Source of the DNA: Roseateles oligotrophus
GTDB lineage: Bacteria; Pseudomonadota; Gammaproteobacteria; Burkholderiales; Burkholderiaceae_C
Direction: 5' to 3'
NCBI RefSeq assembly: GCF_025717515.1
Contig: NZ_JAJIRN010000002.1
Location: 1-64,000, forward strand
Length of the DNA stretch: 64,000 nt
The position numbers and the translations under genes are program-made. This document shows, in pieces, positions 29,466-38,270 of the stretch; positions within the stretch are counted from its first letter, which is position 1; each line of letters starts with the position of its first letter. Under the pieces are notes generated by a model, which was not told where the DNA came from, ran no database searches, and saw nothing but the letters and a program-made list of their open reading frames with translations.

Positions 29466-29720
29466 ATGATGATGACAAGCAAGAATGGGCGCGCAAGCCT
29501 TCTGAAAACTCTGTTGAGCTTGAGCCAAGACCCGCAGTCCTGGATCTCGATGCTGGCGGTTTTGACCTTGCTGGGGGTCGGCAGCGGCGCCCTGGAATCG
29601 GCCGACAGGCCCAGTGAACCGAGACCACAGTTCAGCAAGGCATTAAGCCCGGCGCAAAGTCACCCGCCCGCCCCAATGGCCGAGGAGCAAATGGCCAGCC
29701 TGGATGCAAGCAAACTCTGA
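29466..29720 (+). CDS. Small single-pass membrane protein, hypothetical
   Basis: An 84-residue open frame starting at one of three consecutive ATGs (29466); a GGGAG site lies eight bases upstream. One hydrophobic segment (SWISMLAVLTLLGVGSGAL) is followed by a Pro-rich tail with PRPQFSKALSPAQ and MAEEQMASLDASKL. Codon use is GC-rich at third positions like its neighbours, supporting translation. No family is recognised. It lies divergent from rpiA and convergent with the carotenoid oxygenase. Confidence 0.5.
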   Translation: MMMTSKNGRASLLKTLLSLSQDPQSWISMLAVLTLLGVGSGALESADRPSEPRPQFSKALSPAQSHPPAPMAEEQMASLDASKL

Positions 29721-29750
29721 GGGCTTGCATCCACCCCCCATTCACCTTAT

Positions 29751-31316
29751 TCATGCCGAATAGAACTTGCCGTGGAAGCCGTAGGGGACCCAGTACGGCA
29801 ACCACACCCTGGCCAGCGGCCCGGCGCTGACGGCTTGCGCGTCAAAGACCGAGGCAAACGAGCGACGGGCTTTGCTGTCATAGCCCAGGCCCAGCAGCCA
29901 GCCCTCGCCTTCCTTGCGGCTGCCCGGTTTGGGCACCAAGACATGCTCCTCCAGCACCACCTCATTGCCGAAGCAAAAGCGCTCGCGCCGGCCGGACTCG
30001 ATGTCCAGATGCATCAGGCCATTGAAGCCCGAGCGCAAGCCGGTATCGATGGCGGTCGGATAGTAGACATGGCGGTAGGCTTGCGCGACCACACGCGGGT
30101 CCACCACCGGGAATTCAACCGCTTCGTCGCGGGTCTGCACGTCGATGCGACCCTGGCTCAGGCCGGCGCCAGTTCCAGTCCTTGAACCCAATGTGATGCG
30201 CATGAAACGCGGCGTCGAATGCTGCGGCTCTGAGCGCTCGCCCACCATGATCTGGCGCAGTCTTTCATTGACGACGGGCAGAGGCGGCGCCTCGACATAG
30301 TCGAGGCGAATCTGCGCGCCATCATCCCAAGCATTGCCAAAGTGGAACACCATCGCCGCCGGCATTTCCAGCACCCATCGGCGGGTGAAATCGGCTTTGT
30401 CCACCACCAGCACGCGGGTCGGGTCTGCCCCAAGCCAACGCATGGATCCCAGCATGCTGTCACCACCACGCAAGGCTTGCATGTCCAAGCCGATCGGGGC
30501 CAATAAAAACACCAGGTAACGCTGTGAGACCGCGAAGTCATGCACCATCGCCGCGCCAATTGCCGCCCCGTTCACATTCGGGCCGGGCATGGGGAAGACC
30601 TCGCTGCGCAAGACCCGACCCTGGGCCGAGATTTGATAGAGCACCATCTGCCCCGATTGCGTGCCAAAGTTCCACACCATGCCGTCCGCCTCCACCTTGG
30701 GATGGGCCGAAAACGGCATGCCGGCCAGGTCGTCCGACCAAGCGCGCACGCCTTTGGTGGCCAAGTTTTGAGGATCGAGTTCATAGGCACTGCCACCCTC
30801 CCACAGCGCATAAAGCCGGCCATCACCCATCTTCATCACGCTGGTATTGGCGACGTTGACATCATCGGCGGAGCGCACCGGCAACCGCTTGTCTTGATCC
30901 GGGAAGCTGGTGCCAAAGGCCGGCAGCAAAAAGCGCCCCGCCTTGGCTTCCGCCCGGAACTTCTTGGTCTGCACAAAGCGCGCCTTGTGCCGCACGCCAT
31001 CGTCGCCAAAGGTCCAGGCCTGCACCAAGCCATCGCCATCAAACCAATGCTGATAGCGCTCCCCGCCGCGTGCCATCAAGCCGGGGCCGTTGCGGTAGTA
31101 GACCCCGCGCAGACCAGCGGGCAGGCGCCCTTCGATGCGCAGGTCTCGCGCATCGAAGGCCTCGGCGCCGGAGAAACCTTGCAAGGGTGCCAACTCGGGC
31201 GCCGTCGTCGAGAAGCCAGCGGCGGCTCCCAGCGCCAGTGCTTCTTGCAGCAGGCCGAGATTGCCAATACCGGCCAGACAACTTGCGCCGGCCCTGATCA
31301 GATTGCGTCTTAGCAT
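29751..31316 (-). CDS. Carotenoid oxygenase (RPE65/CCD family)
   Basis: Fe(II) dioxygenase family that cleaves polyene or stilbene double bonds, 521 residues. The four iron histidines can be assigned to FSAHPKVE, MVHDFAVSQ, VFHFGNAWDD and the C-terminal GFHGKFYSA. YYRNGPGLMARGGERYQHWF is the typical family entry. The N-terminus begins MLRRNLIRAGASCLAG with a hydrophobic stretch, consistent with export, perhaps Tat-like; export would be unusual for the family. It is the second gene after DUF2141 (17 bases), and no carotenoid biosynthesis genes are in the window, so the substrate is unknown. Confidence 0.88.
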   Translation of the reverse strand: MLRRNLIRAGASCLAGIGNLGLLQEALALGAAAGFSTTAPELAPLQGFSGAEAFDARDLRIEGRLPAGLRGVYYRNGPGLMARGGERYQHWFDGDGLVQAWTFGDDGVRHKARFVQTKKFRAEAKAGRFLLPAFGTSFPDQDKRLPVRSADDVNVANTSVMKMGDGRLYALWEGGSAYELDPQNLATKGVRAWSDDLAGMPFSAHPKVEADGMVWNFGTQSGQMVLYQISAQGRVLRSEVFPMPGPNVNGAAIGAAMVHDFAVSQRYLVFLLAPIGLDMQALRGGDSMLGSMRWLGADPTRVLVVDKADFTRRWVLEMPAAMVFHFGNAWDDGAQIRLDYVEAPPLPVVNERLRQIMVGERSEPQHSTPRFMRITLGSRTGTGAGLSQGRIDVQTRDEAVEFPVVDPRVVAQAYRHVYYPTAIDTGLRSGFNGLMHLDIESGRRERFCFGNEVVLEEHVLVPKPGSRKEGEGWLLGLGYDSKARRSFASVFDAQAVSAGPLARVWLPYWVPYGFHGKFYSA

Positions 31317-31333
31317 GGTGACTGTGCTCGCGA

Positions 31334-31780
31334 TCAGTTCAGTTGCACGGCGATGCGTGACCCCGGTTTGACTTCAAACACCGCCTTTTCGAATTTGGGC
31401 GGGCCAAAGCTTCCGGCCGCATTGTTCGAGAAACCATAGGGCTCTTTGGGCATGCCCATGGCATTGCTGTCCAACTTGCCATTGCCGTTGACGTCATGAA
31501 ACACGCTCAGCGCCAAGCTACCCTCGGGCAGGTCTTGCAGCTTGATCAGCAGCTTGCCGTCTTTTTGCTGAATGGCCTCGGCCGACCCGCCGGTGATGGC
31601 CTTTTTAAGCCAGCTGCCGGCGTCGGTGAACACGCCGACCATCACCCTGCCCTCGGTCTGCGTCAGTCCGCCGACCTCGACCTCCATCTCGACGGCGCGA
31701 GCCGGCGCGGCCATTGCCATGGCGCAGGCCAGACCGAGAAAGGTGAGCCGAACGGCGCTGCTGGGCTGCTTGGTTTTCAT
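31334..31780 (-). CDS. DUF2141 secreted protein
   Basis: A 148-residue protein with signal peptide (VRLTFLGLACAMAMAAPARA) and a DUF2141 beta-sandwich: VGGLTQTEGRVMVGVF, LPEGSLALSVFHDVNGNGKLD, MGMPKEPYGFSNNAAG. The DVNGNGKLD loop looks like a calcium-binding EF-hand-like site. It is cotranscribed just upstream of the carotenoid oxygenase. Start chosen at the Met before KTKQPSSA; the frame extends further upstream without family sequence. Function unknown. Confidence 0.88.
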   Translation of the reverse strand: MKTKQPSSAVRLTFLGLACAMAMAAPARAVEMEVEVGGLTQTEGRVMVGVFTDAGSWLKKAITGGSAEAIQQKDGKLLIKLQDLPEGSLALSVFHDVNGNGKLDSNAMGMPKEPYGFSNNAAGSFGPPKFEKAVFEVKPGSRIAVQLN

Positions 31781-31918
31781 CCGGAATCCTTGAGAACAGT
31801 GAAAGTGACTGAACTCTAAGAACCCGGCGTGGCGCCCGCCAGCGCGAAGCGACGGAGCGCCGGCTTGGCGCGCGAAACGCAAGCAGCCGCCGCGAACGGC
31901 GGCGCCTGCCTTGCCGAA

Positions 31919-33040
31919 TCAGCGCCGCCGCTGGCGCACCGCCTCGCCCAAGTCGCGCAGCAATGGCTCAGTCTGACTCCAGCCGAGGCAGGCATCGGTG
32001 ATGGACACGCCGGGCTTCAGATCGGCCTTGCTCTGGCCCGGGGCCAGGTCTTGCCTGCCAGCCTGCAGATGCGATTCGATCATCACGCCGGTGATGCGCC
32101 GGTCACCGGCGGCGATTTGCGCCGCCACATCCTGCCCAACATCGATCTGCCGTTCGAACTTCTTGCTCGAATTGGCGTGCGAAAAGTCCACCATCACCTG
32201 CTCGCGCAGGCCAGCCGAGCGCATCGCCTCGCAGGCCGCCGCCACCGAGGCCGCGTCGTAATTCGGCGCCTTGCCACCGCGCAGGATGATGTGGCAATCC
32301 GCATTGCCGCGGGTCTCGAAAATCGCCGCCACGCCCATCTTGGTCATGCCGATGAAGGCGTGCGCTGCCGATGCCGCCAAGACCGCATCCGAAGCCACCT
32401 TGATGCCGCCATCGGTGCCATTTTTGAAACCCACCGGGCAGCTCAGCCCCGAGGCCAACTGGCGGTGGCTTTGGCTCTCGGTCGTGCGCGCACCGATCGC
32501 GCCCCAGGCGATCAAATCGCTGATGTATTGCGGCGACAGCAAATCCAAAAACTCGGTGCCCGCCGGCAGGCCCAGCGCGGTCACGTCCAACAGCAATTGG
32601 CGCGCCAGCCGCAGGCCCTCATTCATATGGAAGCTGCCGTCCAGGCGCGGGTCATTGATATAACCCTTCCATCCCACGGTGGTGCGCGGCTTCTCAAAGT
32701 AGACCCGCATGACGATCAACAGGTCTCGCGCCAACTCGTCGCTCAGGCCCTTGAGCAGGCGGGCGTAGTCCATCGCTTGATCGTGGTCATGTATCGAGCA
32801 AGGCCCGACCACCACCAGCAAGCGGTCGTCACGCCCATGCAAGATGGCGCTGATATCTTCCCGCGCTTTCTCCACCAACTCGAGCGAAGCATCAGGCAGC
32901 GGCAACTCATCCAGCAGCAAGGCGGGCGAAATCAAGGGCCGCACCGCGCCGATGCGGGTGTCGTCGGTGCGGGTGGTGTCGCGGGTCTCATCACGCGAGC
33001 CTACTTCGCGATCTTGGGTCGGGTTATCCAGAGCGTTCAT
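31919..33040 (-). CDS. aroG: 3-deoxy-7-phosphoheptulonate synthase (class I, AroF/G/H type)
   Basis: First step of the shikimate pathway, condensing PEP with erythrose-4-phosphate. Seen are [21 protein letters not shown] with the metal Cys, [27 protein letters not shown] with a metal His, MIESHLQAG and the end SITDACLGW. Length 373 is normal. The isozyme (Phe-, Tyr- or Trp-inhibited) cannot be told from sequence alone. It is divergent from pyrD. Confidence 0.95.
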   Translation of the reverse strand: MNALDNPTQDREVGSRDETRDTTRTDDTRIGAVRPLISPALLLDELPLPDASLELVEKAREDISAILHGRDDRLLVVVGPCSIHDHDQAMDYARLLKGLSDELARDLLIVMRVYFEKPRTTVGWKGYINDPRLDGSFHMNEGLRLARQLLLDVTALGLPAGTEFLDLLSPQYISDLIAWGAIGARTTESQSHRQLASGLSCPVGFKNGTDGGIKVASDAVLAASAAHAFIGMTKMGVAAIFETRGNADCHIILRGGKAPNYDAASVAAACEAMRSAGLREQVMVDFSHANSSKKFERQIDVGQDVAAQIAAGDRRITGVMIESHLQAGRQDLAPGQSKADLKPGVSITDACLGWSQTEPLLRDLGEAVRQRRR

Positions 33041-33120
33041 CTACAAGTTCCTTCAGTTACCTTGATTATCTACGCGGGCCCATAGGGGATGCGACCGAAG
33101 CGCAATGCGACAATTCAGCC

Positions 33121-34161
33121 ATGCCTCTGATCCCCTACGCCCTCACCCGCCCATTCCTCTTTGGCCTCGACCCCGAGCATGCGCATGAGCTGACTCTGGC
33201 CGCCATCGCCAAGCTGCAAAACACGCCGGCGCAATGCCTGTGGTCACAAGCCCGCGTGCAAGACCCATTGCTATTGGCCGGTCTGAAGTTCCCCAACCGC
33301 ATCGGCCTCGCCGCCGGCCTGGACAAGAACGGTCGCTGCATCGACGGCCTCGGCGCCATGGGCTTTGGCTTCATCGAAGTCGGCACCGTCACACCCAAGG
33401 GCCAGCCGGGCAATGACAAGCCGCGCATGTTTCGCTTGCCCGAAGCGCAGGCCTTGATCAACCGCCTGGGCTTCAACAACGAAGGTCTGGCGAGTTTTCT
33501 GGCCAATGTGCAGCGCGCTCGAACGTTTCGCGCGGCCGGTGGTCTGGTCGGTTTGAACATCGGCAAAAACGCCGCCACGCCGATCGAAAACGCCGCCGAT
33601 GACTACTTGATCGGTCTGGAAGGCGTGTTCCCCCATGCTGATTACGTTACCGTCAACATCTCCAGCCCTAACACCAAGAATTTACGGGCTTTGCAGAGCG
33701 ATGAGGCCTTGGATGCCTTGCTGTCCACCTTGCAGGAAAAGAAGCTGAAGCTTGAAGCCGCCGCCAAACGGCGCGTGCCGATGTTCGTCAAAATCGCGCC
33801 CGATTTGGACGAAGCTCAAGTCGCGGTGATCGCGCAAACGCTGCGGAACAATGGCATCGACGGCGTCATTGCCACCAACACAACGATCTCGCGCGAAGCG
33901 GTCAAGGGCATGGCCCATGCCGACGAAACCGGCGGCCTGTCCGGCCGGCCGGTGTTTGAGGCCAGCAACCGGGTGATCCGCCTATTGCGGGCGGCGCTGG
34001 GCAGCAACTACCCCATCATTGGGGTTGGCGGCGTGCTGAGTGGCGCCGATGCAGTCGCCAAGCTGCAAGCCGGCGCCGATGTAGTGCAAATCTATACCGG
34101 CTTGATTTACAAAGGCCCGGCCCTGGTCAGCGAATGCGCGGCCGCCATGGCTCGAATCTGA
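33121..34161 (+). CDS. pyrD: Dihydroorotate dehydrogenase (quinone)
   Basis: Membrane-associated flavoenzyme of pyrimidine synthesis (class 2), passing electrons to quinone. Seen are [51 protein letters not shown] with the family Ser base, and [19 protein letters not shown]. The N-terminal helix [20 protein letters not shown] gives the membrane-binding part. Length 346 is normal. Confidence 0.96.
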   Translation: MPLIPYALTRPFLFGLDPEHAHELTLAAIAKLQNTPAQCLWSQARVQDPLLLAGLKFPNRIGLAAGLDKNGRCIDGLGAMGFGFIEVGTVTPKGQPGNDKPRMFRLPEAQALINRLGFNNEGLASFLANVQRARTFRAAGGLVGLNIGKNAATPIENAADDYLIGLEGVFPHADYVTVNISSPNTKNLRALQSDEALDALLSTLQEKKLKLEAAAKRRVPMFVKIAPDLDEAQVAVIAQTLRNNGIDGVIATNTTISREAVKGMAHADETGGLSGRPVFEASNRVIRLLRAALGSNYPIIGVGGVLSGADAVAKLQAGADVVQIYTGLIYKGPALVSECAAAMARI

Positions 34162-34181
34162 GCCCAAATGGAGTCGGCGCC

Positions 34182-34640
34182 ATGGCCATTGAAATCGAAC
34201 GCAAATTCCTCGTCATCGGCGATGCCTGGAAGCAAGGCGCCGGCGAATTCATCAGCCAAGGCTATTTGAGCCGTGATCCCTGCCGCACCGTGCGGGTTCG
34301 AGTCAAAGGCGCCGAGGCTTGGTTGACCATCAAGGGTCAAAGCGTCGGGGCCAGCCGCGCCGAGTTCGAATATGCAATTCCGCTCGCGGATGCGGAGCAG
34401 CTACTGACCTTGTGCGAGGGGCCGCTGGTTGAAAAGATCCGCCGCATCGTCCCGCATGCCGGGATGGACTGGGAAGTGGATGAGTTCCTGGGCGACAACG
34501 CTGGCCTGGTGGTGGCGGAGATTGAGCTGGAGTCCGCCGAGCAGCACTTTGAGCCGCCGCCTTGGTTGGGCCAAGAAGTCACCGAAGACGTGCGCTACTT
34601 CAACTCACAGTTGGCAATGTGGCCGTTTGTTACTTGGTAG
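34182..34640 (+). CDS. CYTH domain protein, inorganic triphosphatase/adenylate-cyclase-like
   Basis: A 152-residue CYTH-fold protein. The N-terminal EIERKFLVIGDAWK gives the family ExExK signature. Further strands are TVRVRVKGAEAWLTIKG and SRAEFEYAIP with matching charged residues for triphosphate and metal binding. Relatives hydrolyse inorganic triphosphate. Start at 34182 with GGAG upstream, 20 bases after pyrD, so the two are probably cotranscribed. Confidence 0.9.
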   Translation: MAIEIERKFLVIGDAWKQGAGEFISQGYLSRDPCRTVRVRVKGAEAWLTIKGQSVGASRAEFEYAIPLADAEQLLTLCEGPLVEKIRRIVPHAGMDWEVDEFLGDNAGLVVAEIELESAEQHFEPPPWLGQEVTEDVRYFNSQLAMWPFVTW

Positions 34641-34660
34641 GTCAGTCACTTGGTAGGTCA
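34632..34660. repeat. Short tandem repeat at the CYTH gene stop
   Basis: ACTTGGTAGGTCA occurs at 34632-34644 and 34648-34660, period 16; the copied segment includes the TAG stop of the CYTH gene. Confidence 0.8.
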
Positions 34661-34744
34661 AGGCGCCTGCACCTGCCTTGCTCTGCCCGTACAGAAGCGC
34701 CTTTACAAGGCGATCAAAACCGAAAATCGTCGCTGCAAAGTAAT

Positions 34745-34774
34745 AGGGCCTAGAAGCTTTCGCTTCTAGGCCCT
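34745..34774. terminator. Hairpin between CYTH gene and tRNA-His
   Basis: Perfect 12-bp arms GGGCCTAGAAGC and GCTTCTAGGCCC with a 4-base loop, downstream of tRNA-His on the minus strand. T runs are weak on both sides. It may end both transcripts. Confidence 0.6.
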
Positions 34775-34783
34775 TGATTTACT

Positions 34784-34860
34784 TGGGGTGGCTGATGGGG
34801 CTCGAACCCACGACAACAGGAATCACAATCCTGGACTCTACCAACTGAGCTACAACCACC
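34784..34860 (-). tRNA. tRNA-His (GTG anticodon)
   Basis: Minus-strand cloverleaf with acceptor GTGGTTG paired to CAGCCAC, D-loop TAGCTCAGTTGGTAGAG, anticodon loop GATTGTGATT and T-loop GGTTCGAGCCC. The 5' extra G (34860), the encoded C73 and CCA end (34784-34786) fit tRNA-His. Confidence 0.95.
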
Positions 34861-34872
34861 GCAGAGCTTAAG

Positions 34873-34902
34873 ATTATAGAACGACTTTTACTGAAAAAGC
34901 AA
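34873..34902 (-). promoter_or_regulatory. Promoter of tRNA-His
   Basis: Minus-strand TTGCTT (34897-34902) and TATAAT (34873-34878) with an 18-base spacer, about a dozen bases before the tRNA 5' end. A close match to the sigma-70 consensus. Confidence 0.7.
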
Positions 34903-34997
34903 GCGGTCTATGAAATTTCCTTTTAATTACACACCCAGCCTAGGCACAGGACTTGCCCTTCACTGCCGGACGATGAATCGAGTTACCTCAAATCAAC

Positions 34998-36908
34998 TCA
35001 ACGCGTGGCAGCCGAGGCGGCCGAGGAAGCCGCCTTCAAGGTGACTTTGAAGCGGGTCTTCATCGCTTCAAAGAACGCATCTGACTCGACTGCATTCCAC
35101 GCTTGTGCGTACTGCTGCGCAGCCCTTTTGGTGTCAACCACGGCCGGGTCACGCGGCAAGACCTTAGAAAGGCTGGCAACCACAAACACCCCATCGCCGG
35201 CATCCACACCGACAAAGCTTGGCAGCTTGCTTGCATCGGCAGCAAGAATGCCGTCCAGCACCTTGCGTGGCAATTCGCGTGGCTGCGCGCGCGAGACAAC
35301 AACAGCAGCGCTCATACCGGCCACATCGCCGTCTTTCTTGAGTGCGGCCAGCCTCGCCTCACCGGCCTTGACCGCCTCAGCGATCGCCAGCTTACGCACC
35401 AGTTGCGCTCGCACTTGCACCTTCACATCGGCCAGCGCTTGCAAATGCGAAGGGTTGTGCTGCACAACACGCGCTGCAACCAACTGATTTGCGCCGGTCT
35501 CAACCGCCTCGGTATTGCGCTTGTTGCGCAAGGATTCATTGCCAAACAAGGCATCAAGCAATTTGGCCGAGGCCAATGGGCCGGTCGCACCGGGCGCCGG
35601 ATTGCGCTGCACGGTGGCAGTCGAAATTGCCAGCTTGAACTTGTCGGCGGCCGGCTGAAGGCTGTCGGACTGCTCGTAAACCATATTGCTGAACTGCTCT
35701 GCCATTTCAGAGAAACGCTTTTGCGCCAACTGTTTGCGCACATCGGCTTCAATTTCAGCCCGGACCGACTCAAAAGTCTTCTTGTCGCCGCCACGAATAC
35801 CGGTCAACTGAATCACATGGAAGCCGAAATCGGACTCCACAATATTGCTGATCTCGCCTTTTTTCAAAGCGTATGCCGCATCTTCGAACGGTTTGACCAT
35901 TGCACCCCGGCCGAAAAAGTCGAGATCGCCACCGTTCGGAGCCGAGCCTTCATCTTGGGAGTTCTTCTTCGCCAAGTCGCCGAAGGCGTTCGGAGTCTTG
36001 CGAGCCTGCGCCAACATGTCCTCGGCCAGCGCCTTGGCCTTGGCACGTTCGGCCGCCGAGGCACCCTTCTCGGATTTGATCAAGATGTGACTGGCCCGGC
36101 GCTCTTCGGCGACAGAAAAACGCGACGCGTTTTCGTCAAAGTATTTGCGCAAATCATCTTCATTGACACTGACACCAGCCTTCAAGGCCTCCAGGTCCAA
36201 AACCAAGTATTGAATCTGGGCGCTTTCAGCCATTTGGAACTGCGCAGCATTGAGCGGGTCTTTGTAGAAAGCCTCAATCTGAGCGTCACTCGGCTCGATG
36301 CGGGCAGCGAAGTCTTTTGCCTCAAAGCGCTGTAATTGCACTTCGCGCTGCTGCAACAAGGCATCAAACGCGACGACCGCGTTCGCTTCGGCAGACACCG
36401 TCGTACCCGTCACACCGGCGGCCACCTGACGCAGCGTCAGGTCTTGCCGCAAACGCTCAACGAACATTTGCGAACTCATGCCTTGAGCTGCAATCACGCT
36501 TTTATTGATAGAGCCATCGGCATTGCGCAAGAAGGCGAACTGAGGGTCGTTCAGAAACATCGATTGCAAGCGCTCGTCGGACACCACCAGATGTTGCTTC
36601 TCGGCGGCTGCCTGCATCACGCGCTCGCGCACCAAGCCGTCCAGCGATTCACGCCGCACTTCGGGCGAATCCAGCAGTTTGGCATCCAGATTGGGCATTT
36701 GGCGGCGCATGCGCTCCACCTGATCGCGGTGCGCGGCGTCGGCCTCGGCTTGGGTGATCTTGCGGCCATTCACCGTCGCCACCCCAGAATTTGATCCATC
36801 CATGAAACTGGTATAGCCTTGCATGCCCACCAGAGCAAAGGACGGCAAGATCAGAATCAGCAAAATGAACTGAAACAGGCGCGTGTGCTTACGGACGAAT
36901 TCAAACAT
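34998..36908 (-). CDS. ppiD: Periplasmic folding factor PpiD (SurA-type parvulin)
   Basis: Inner-membrane-anchored periplasmic chaperone/peptidyl-prolyl isomerase, 636 residues. One membrane segment at residues 12-32 (FQFILLILILPSFALVGMQG) is followed by SurA-N-like helices with ATVNGRKITQAEADA. The parvulin domain has RRASHILIKSEKGASAAE, NGGDLDFFGRGAMVKPFEDA and SDFGFHVIQLTGI. The hupB-ppiD order, here with tRNA-Val between, matches many proteobacteria. Confidence 0.94.
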   Translation of the reverse strand: MFEFVRKHTRLFQFILLILILPSFALVGMQGYTSFMDGSNSGVATVNGRKITQAEADAAHRDQVERMRRQMPNLDAKLLDSPEVRRESLDGLVRERVMQAAAEKQHLVVSDERLQSMFLNDPQFAFLRNADGSINKSVIAAQGMSSQMFVERLRQDLTLRQVAAGVTGTTVSAEANAVVAFDALLQQREVQLQRFEAKDFAARIEPSDAQIEAFYKDPLNAAQFQMAESAQIQYLVLDLEALKAGVSVNEDDLRKYFDENASRFSVAEERRASHILIKSEKGASAAERAKAKALAEDMLAQARKTPNAFGDLAKKNSQDEGSAPNGGDLDFFGRGAMVKPFEDAAYALKKGEISNIVESDFGFHVIQLTGIRGGDKKTFESVRAEIEADVRKQLAQKRFSEMAEQFSNMVYEQSDSLQPAADKFKLAISTATVQRNPAPGATGPLASAKLLDALFGNESLRNKRNTEAVETGANQLVAARVVQHNPSHLQALADVKVQVRAQLVRKLAIAEAVKAGEARLAALKKDGDVAGMSAAVVVSRAQPRELPRKVLDGILAADASKLPSFVGVDAGDGVFVVASLSKVLPRDPAVVDTKRAAQQYAQAWNAVESDAFFEAMKTRFKVTLKAASSAASAATR

Positions 36909-36935
36909 CTAAAACCTCAGACATGCAGACACGAC

Positions 36936-36959
36936 AAAGGCGAACCGGGGTTCGCCTTT
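36936..36959 (-). terminator. Hairpin after tRNA-Val
   Basis: Perfect 11-bp arms AAAGGCGAACC and GGTTCGCCTTT with a tiny loop, between tRNA-Val and ppiD. The run of T after it is weak; it may also be part of the ppiD leader. Confidence 0.55.
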
Positions 36960-37019
36960 GCGGGGGATGGCACTCTAGCCACAGCCCACGCCCAAAATAA
37001 TCTGGGCCAAGGGCAATTT

Positions 37020-37095
37020 TGGTGGGTGCTGACGGGCTCGAACCGCCGACCTGCGCCGTGTAAAGGCGATGCTCTACCAACTGAGCTAAGCACCC
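37020..37095 (-). tRNA. tRNA-Val (TAC anticodon)
   Basis: Minus-strand cloverleaf: acceptor GGGTGCT pairs with AGCACCC, D-arm TAGCTCAGTTGGTAGAGC, anticodon loop CCTTTACACGG with TAC, T-arm GGCGGTTCGAGCC, encoded CCA at 37020-37022. 76 bases. Confidence 0.95.
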
Positions 37096-37105
37096 GGATT
37101 AACCG

Positions 37106-37142
37106 GTATTAAATAAAAAACTACGCGTTCAATTTAACGCGT
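37106..37142 (-). promoter_or_regulatory. hupB terminator overlapping hupB stop, with candidate tRNA-Val promoter
   Basis: Arms ACGCGTT and AACGCGT (37123-37129 and 37136-37142) span the last hupB codons and stop and are followed on the minus strand by AGTTTTTTATTT, a terminator. Overlapping it, TTGAAC (37127-37132) and TAATAC (37106-37111) with a 15-base spacer may form the tRNA-Val promoter. The hairpin is certain; the promoter is tentative. Confidence 0.5.
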
Positions 37143-37401
37143 CTTTGAGCGCTTTACCTGGACGGAACTTTGGCACCTTGGCCGACTTGATTTTGATCGC
37201 GTCGCCGGTACGTGGGTTACGACCGGCGCGCGCTGCACGCTTGGTCACACTGAACGTGCCGAAGCCTACCAGAGAAACCGAACCATTCTTCTTCAGCGTG
37301 GTCTTGACGCCACCGATCAGCGCTTCCAGAGCACGGCCTGCCGCAGCCTTGGAAATATCGGCCTGAGTGGCAATGTGCTCGATCAGTTCGGACTTGTTCA
37401 C
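37129..37401 (-). CDS. hupB: DNA-binding protein HU
   Basis: Histone-like dimeric DNA-bending protein, 90 residues. [20 protein letters not shown] and [21 protein letters not shown] (the beta-arm start) and [16 protein letters not shown] match HU-beta. It lies upstream of tRNA-Val and ppiD. Its stop codon sits inside the terminator hairpin. Confidence 0.97.
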   Translation of the reverse strand: MNKSELIEHIATQADISKAAAGRALEALIGGVKTTLKKNGSVSLVGFGTFSVTKRAARAGRNPRTGDAIKIKSAKVPKFRPGKALKDALN

Positions 37402-37615
37402 TTAATTACCTCTCAAAAGGCTTGGCACTCACGCAAAAATCGATCCTGAGAATCGACATCGCTTACAGCCAGACCGCTGGTCGTAGCGCCATTCAAATTT
37501 CTCGAGGAAGCGCATTCTAAGCGCATTTTCGAGCCTCGCAGAACAAGTAAATGCAAGCCCCAAAAAGTCGGCAAAGACTCGCAATTCAGAGGCCGAGCAA
37601 GGCCACTTTATTGCC

Positions 37616-38182
37616 TTACCTGGCCTTGGCTCGAATCTCCGGCAAAGCCTTTTTGAGGTAATAGACCATCGACCATATGGTCAGCAAGACAGCCACATAC
37701 ATCATCCAAGCCCCCCAGAGCCGCGTGTGCAACAGGCCGAATAGAGTGCCGTCAAAAAGCAGGAAAGGAATCGCGATCATCTGCACGGTGGTTTTCAACT
37801 TCCCCACCATATGAACCGCCACGCTGCCCGATGCGCCGATTTGCGCCATCCACTCGCGCAAGGCCGAAATCGCCAACTCCCGGCCAATAATGACAAGCGC
37901 CACGAGCGCATTGACACGGCCAAGTTCAAGCAAGACCAAGAGCGCCGCACAAACAAGGATCTTGTCAGCGACCGGATCCAAAAATGCACCGAAGGCCGAA
38001 GTCTGATTCAGCTTGCGCGCCAGATAGCCGTCGAGCCAATCCGTTAGCGCCACCAACACGAACAGAACCGTCGCGAACAGGTTTTGGGTTTCTTTCGCCA
38101 GGTCCAGGTAAAACACCCCAACGATCAAGGGGATGGCTACGATGCGAGCCCAGGTGAAGAGTGTTGGCAGAGTCAGAAACAT
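37616..38182 (-). CDS. pgsA: CDP-diacylglycerol-glycerol-3-phosphate 3-phosphatidyltransferase
   Basis: Inner-membrane enzyme that makes phosphatidylglycerol-phosphate. The CDP-alcohol phosphatidyltransferase motif DWLDGYLARKLNQTSAFGAF, LDPVADK is complete (residues about 47-75). Several membrane segments are seen, such as LFATVLFVLVAL and WMMYVAVLLTIWSMV. Length 188 is normal. It is the last gene of a minus-strand series downstream of uvrC and the lipoprotein gene. Confidence 0.95.
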   Translation of the reverse strand: MFLTLPTLFTWARIVAIPLIVGVFYLDLAKETQNLFATVLFVLVALTDWLDGYLARKLNQTSAFGAFLDPVADKILVCAALLVLLELGRVNALVALVIIGRELAISALREWMAQIGASGSVAVHMVGKLKTTVQMIAIPFLLFDGTLFGLLHTRLWGAWMMYVAVLLTIWSMVYYLKKALPEIRAKAR

Positions 38183-38270
38183 GCGGAGATTGTGCCCGGC
38201 AAAGTGCTACTCCTTCACCCCTCACAAGAACTATGTGGCATTAATGTCGCAAGCCCGCCCAGGCATGGGG

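Noticed and set aside
31885-31906. GCCGCC...GGCGGC hairpin after aroG as a terminator
   Set aside because: No T run follows on the minus strand, so I do not call it an intrinsic terminator.
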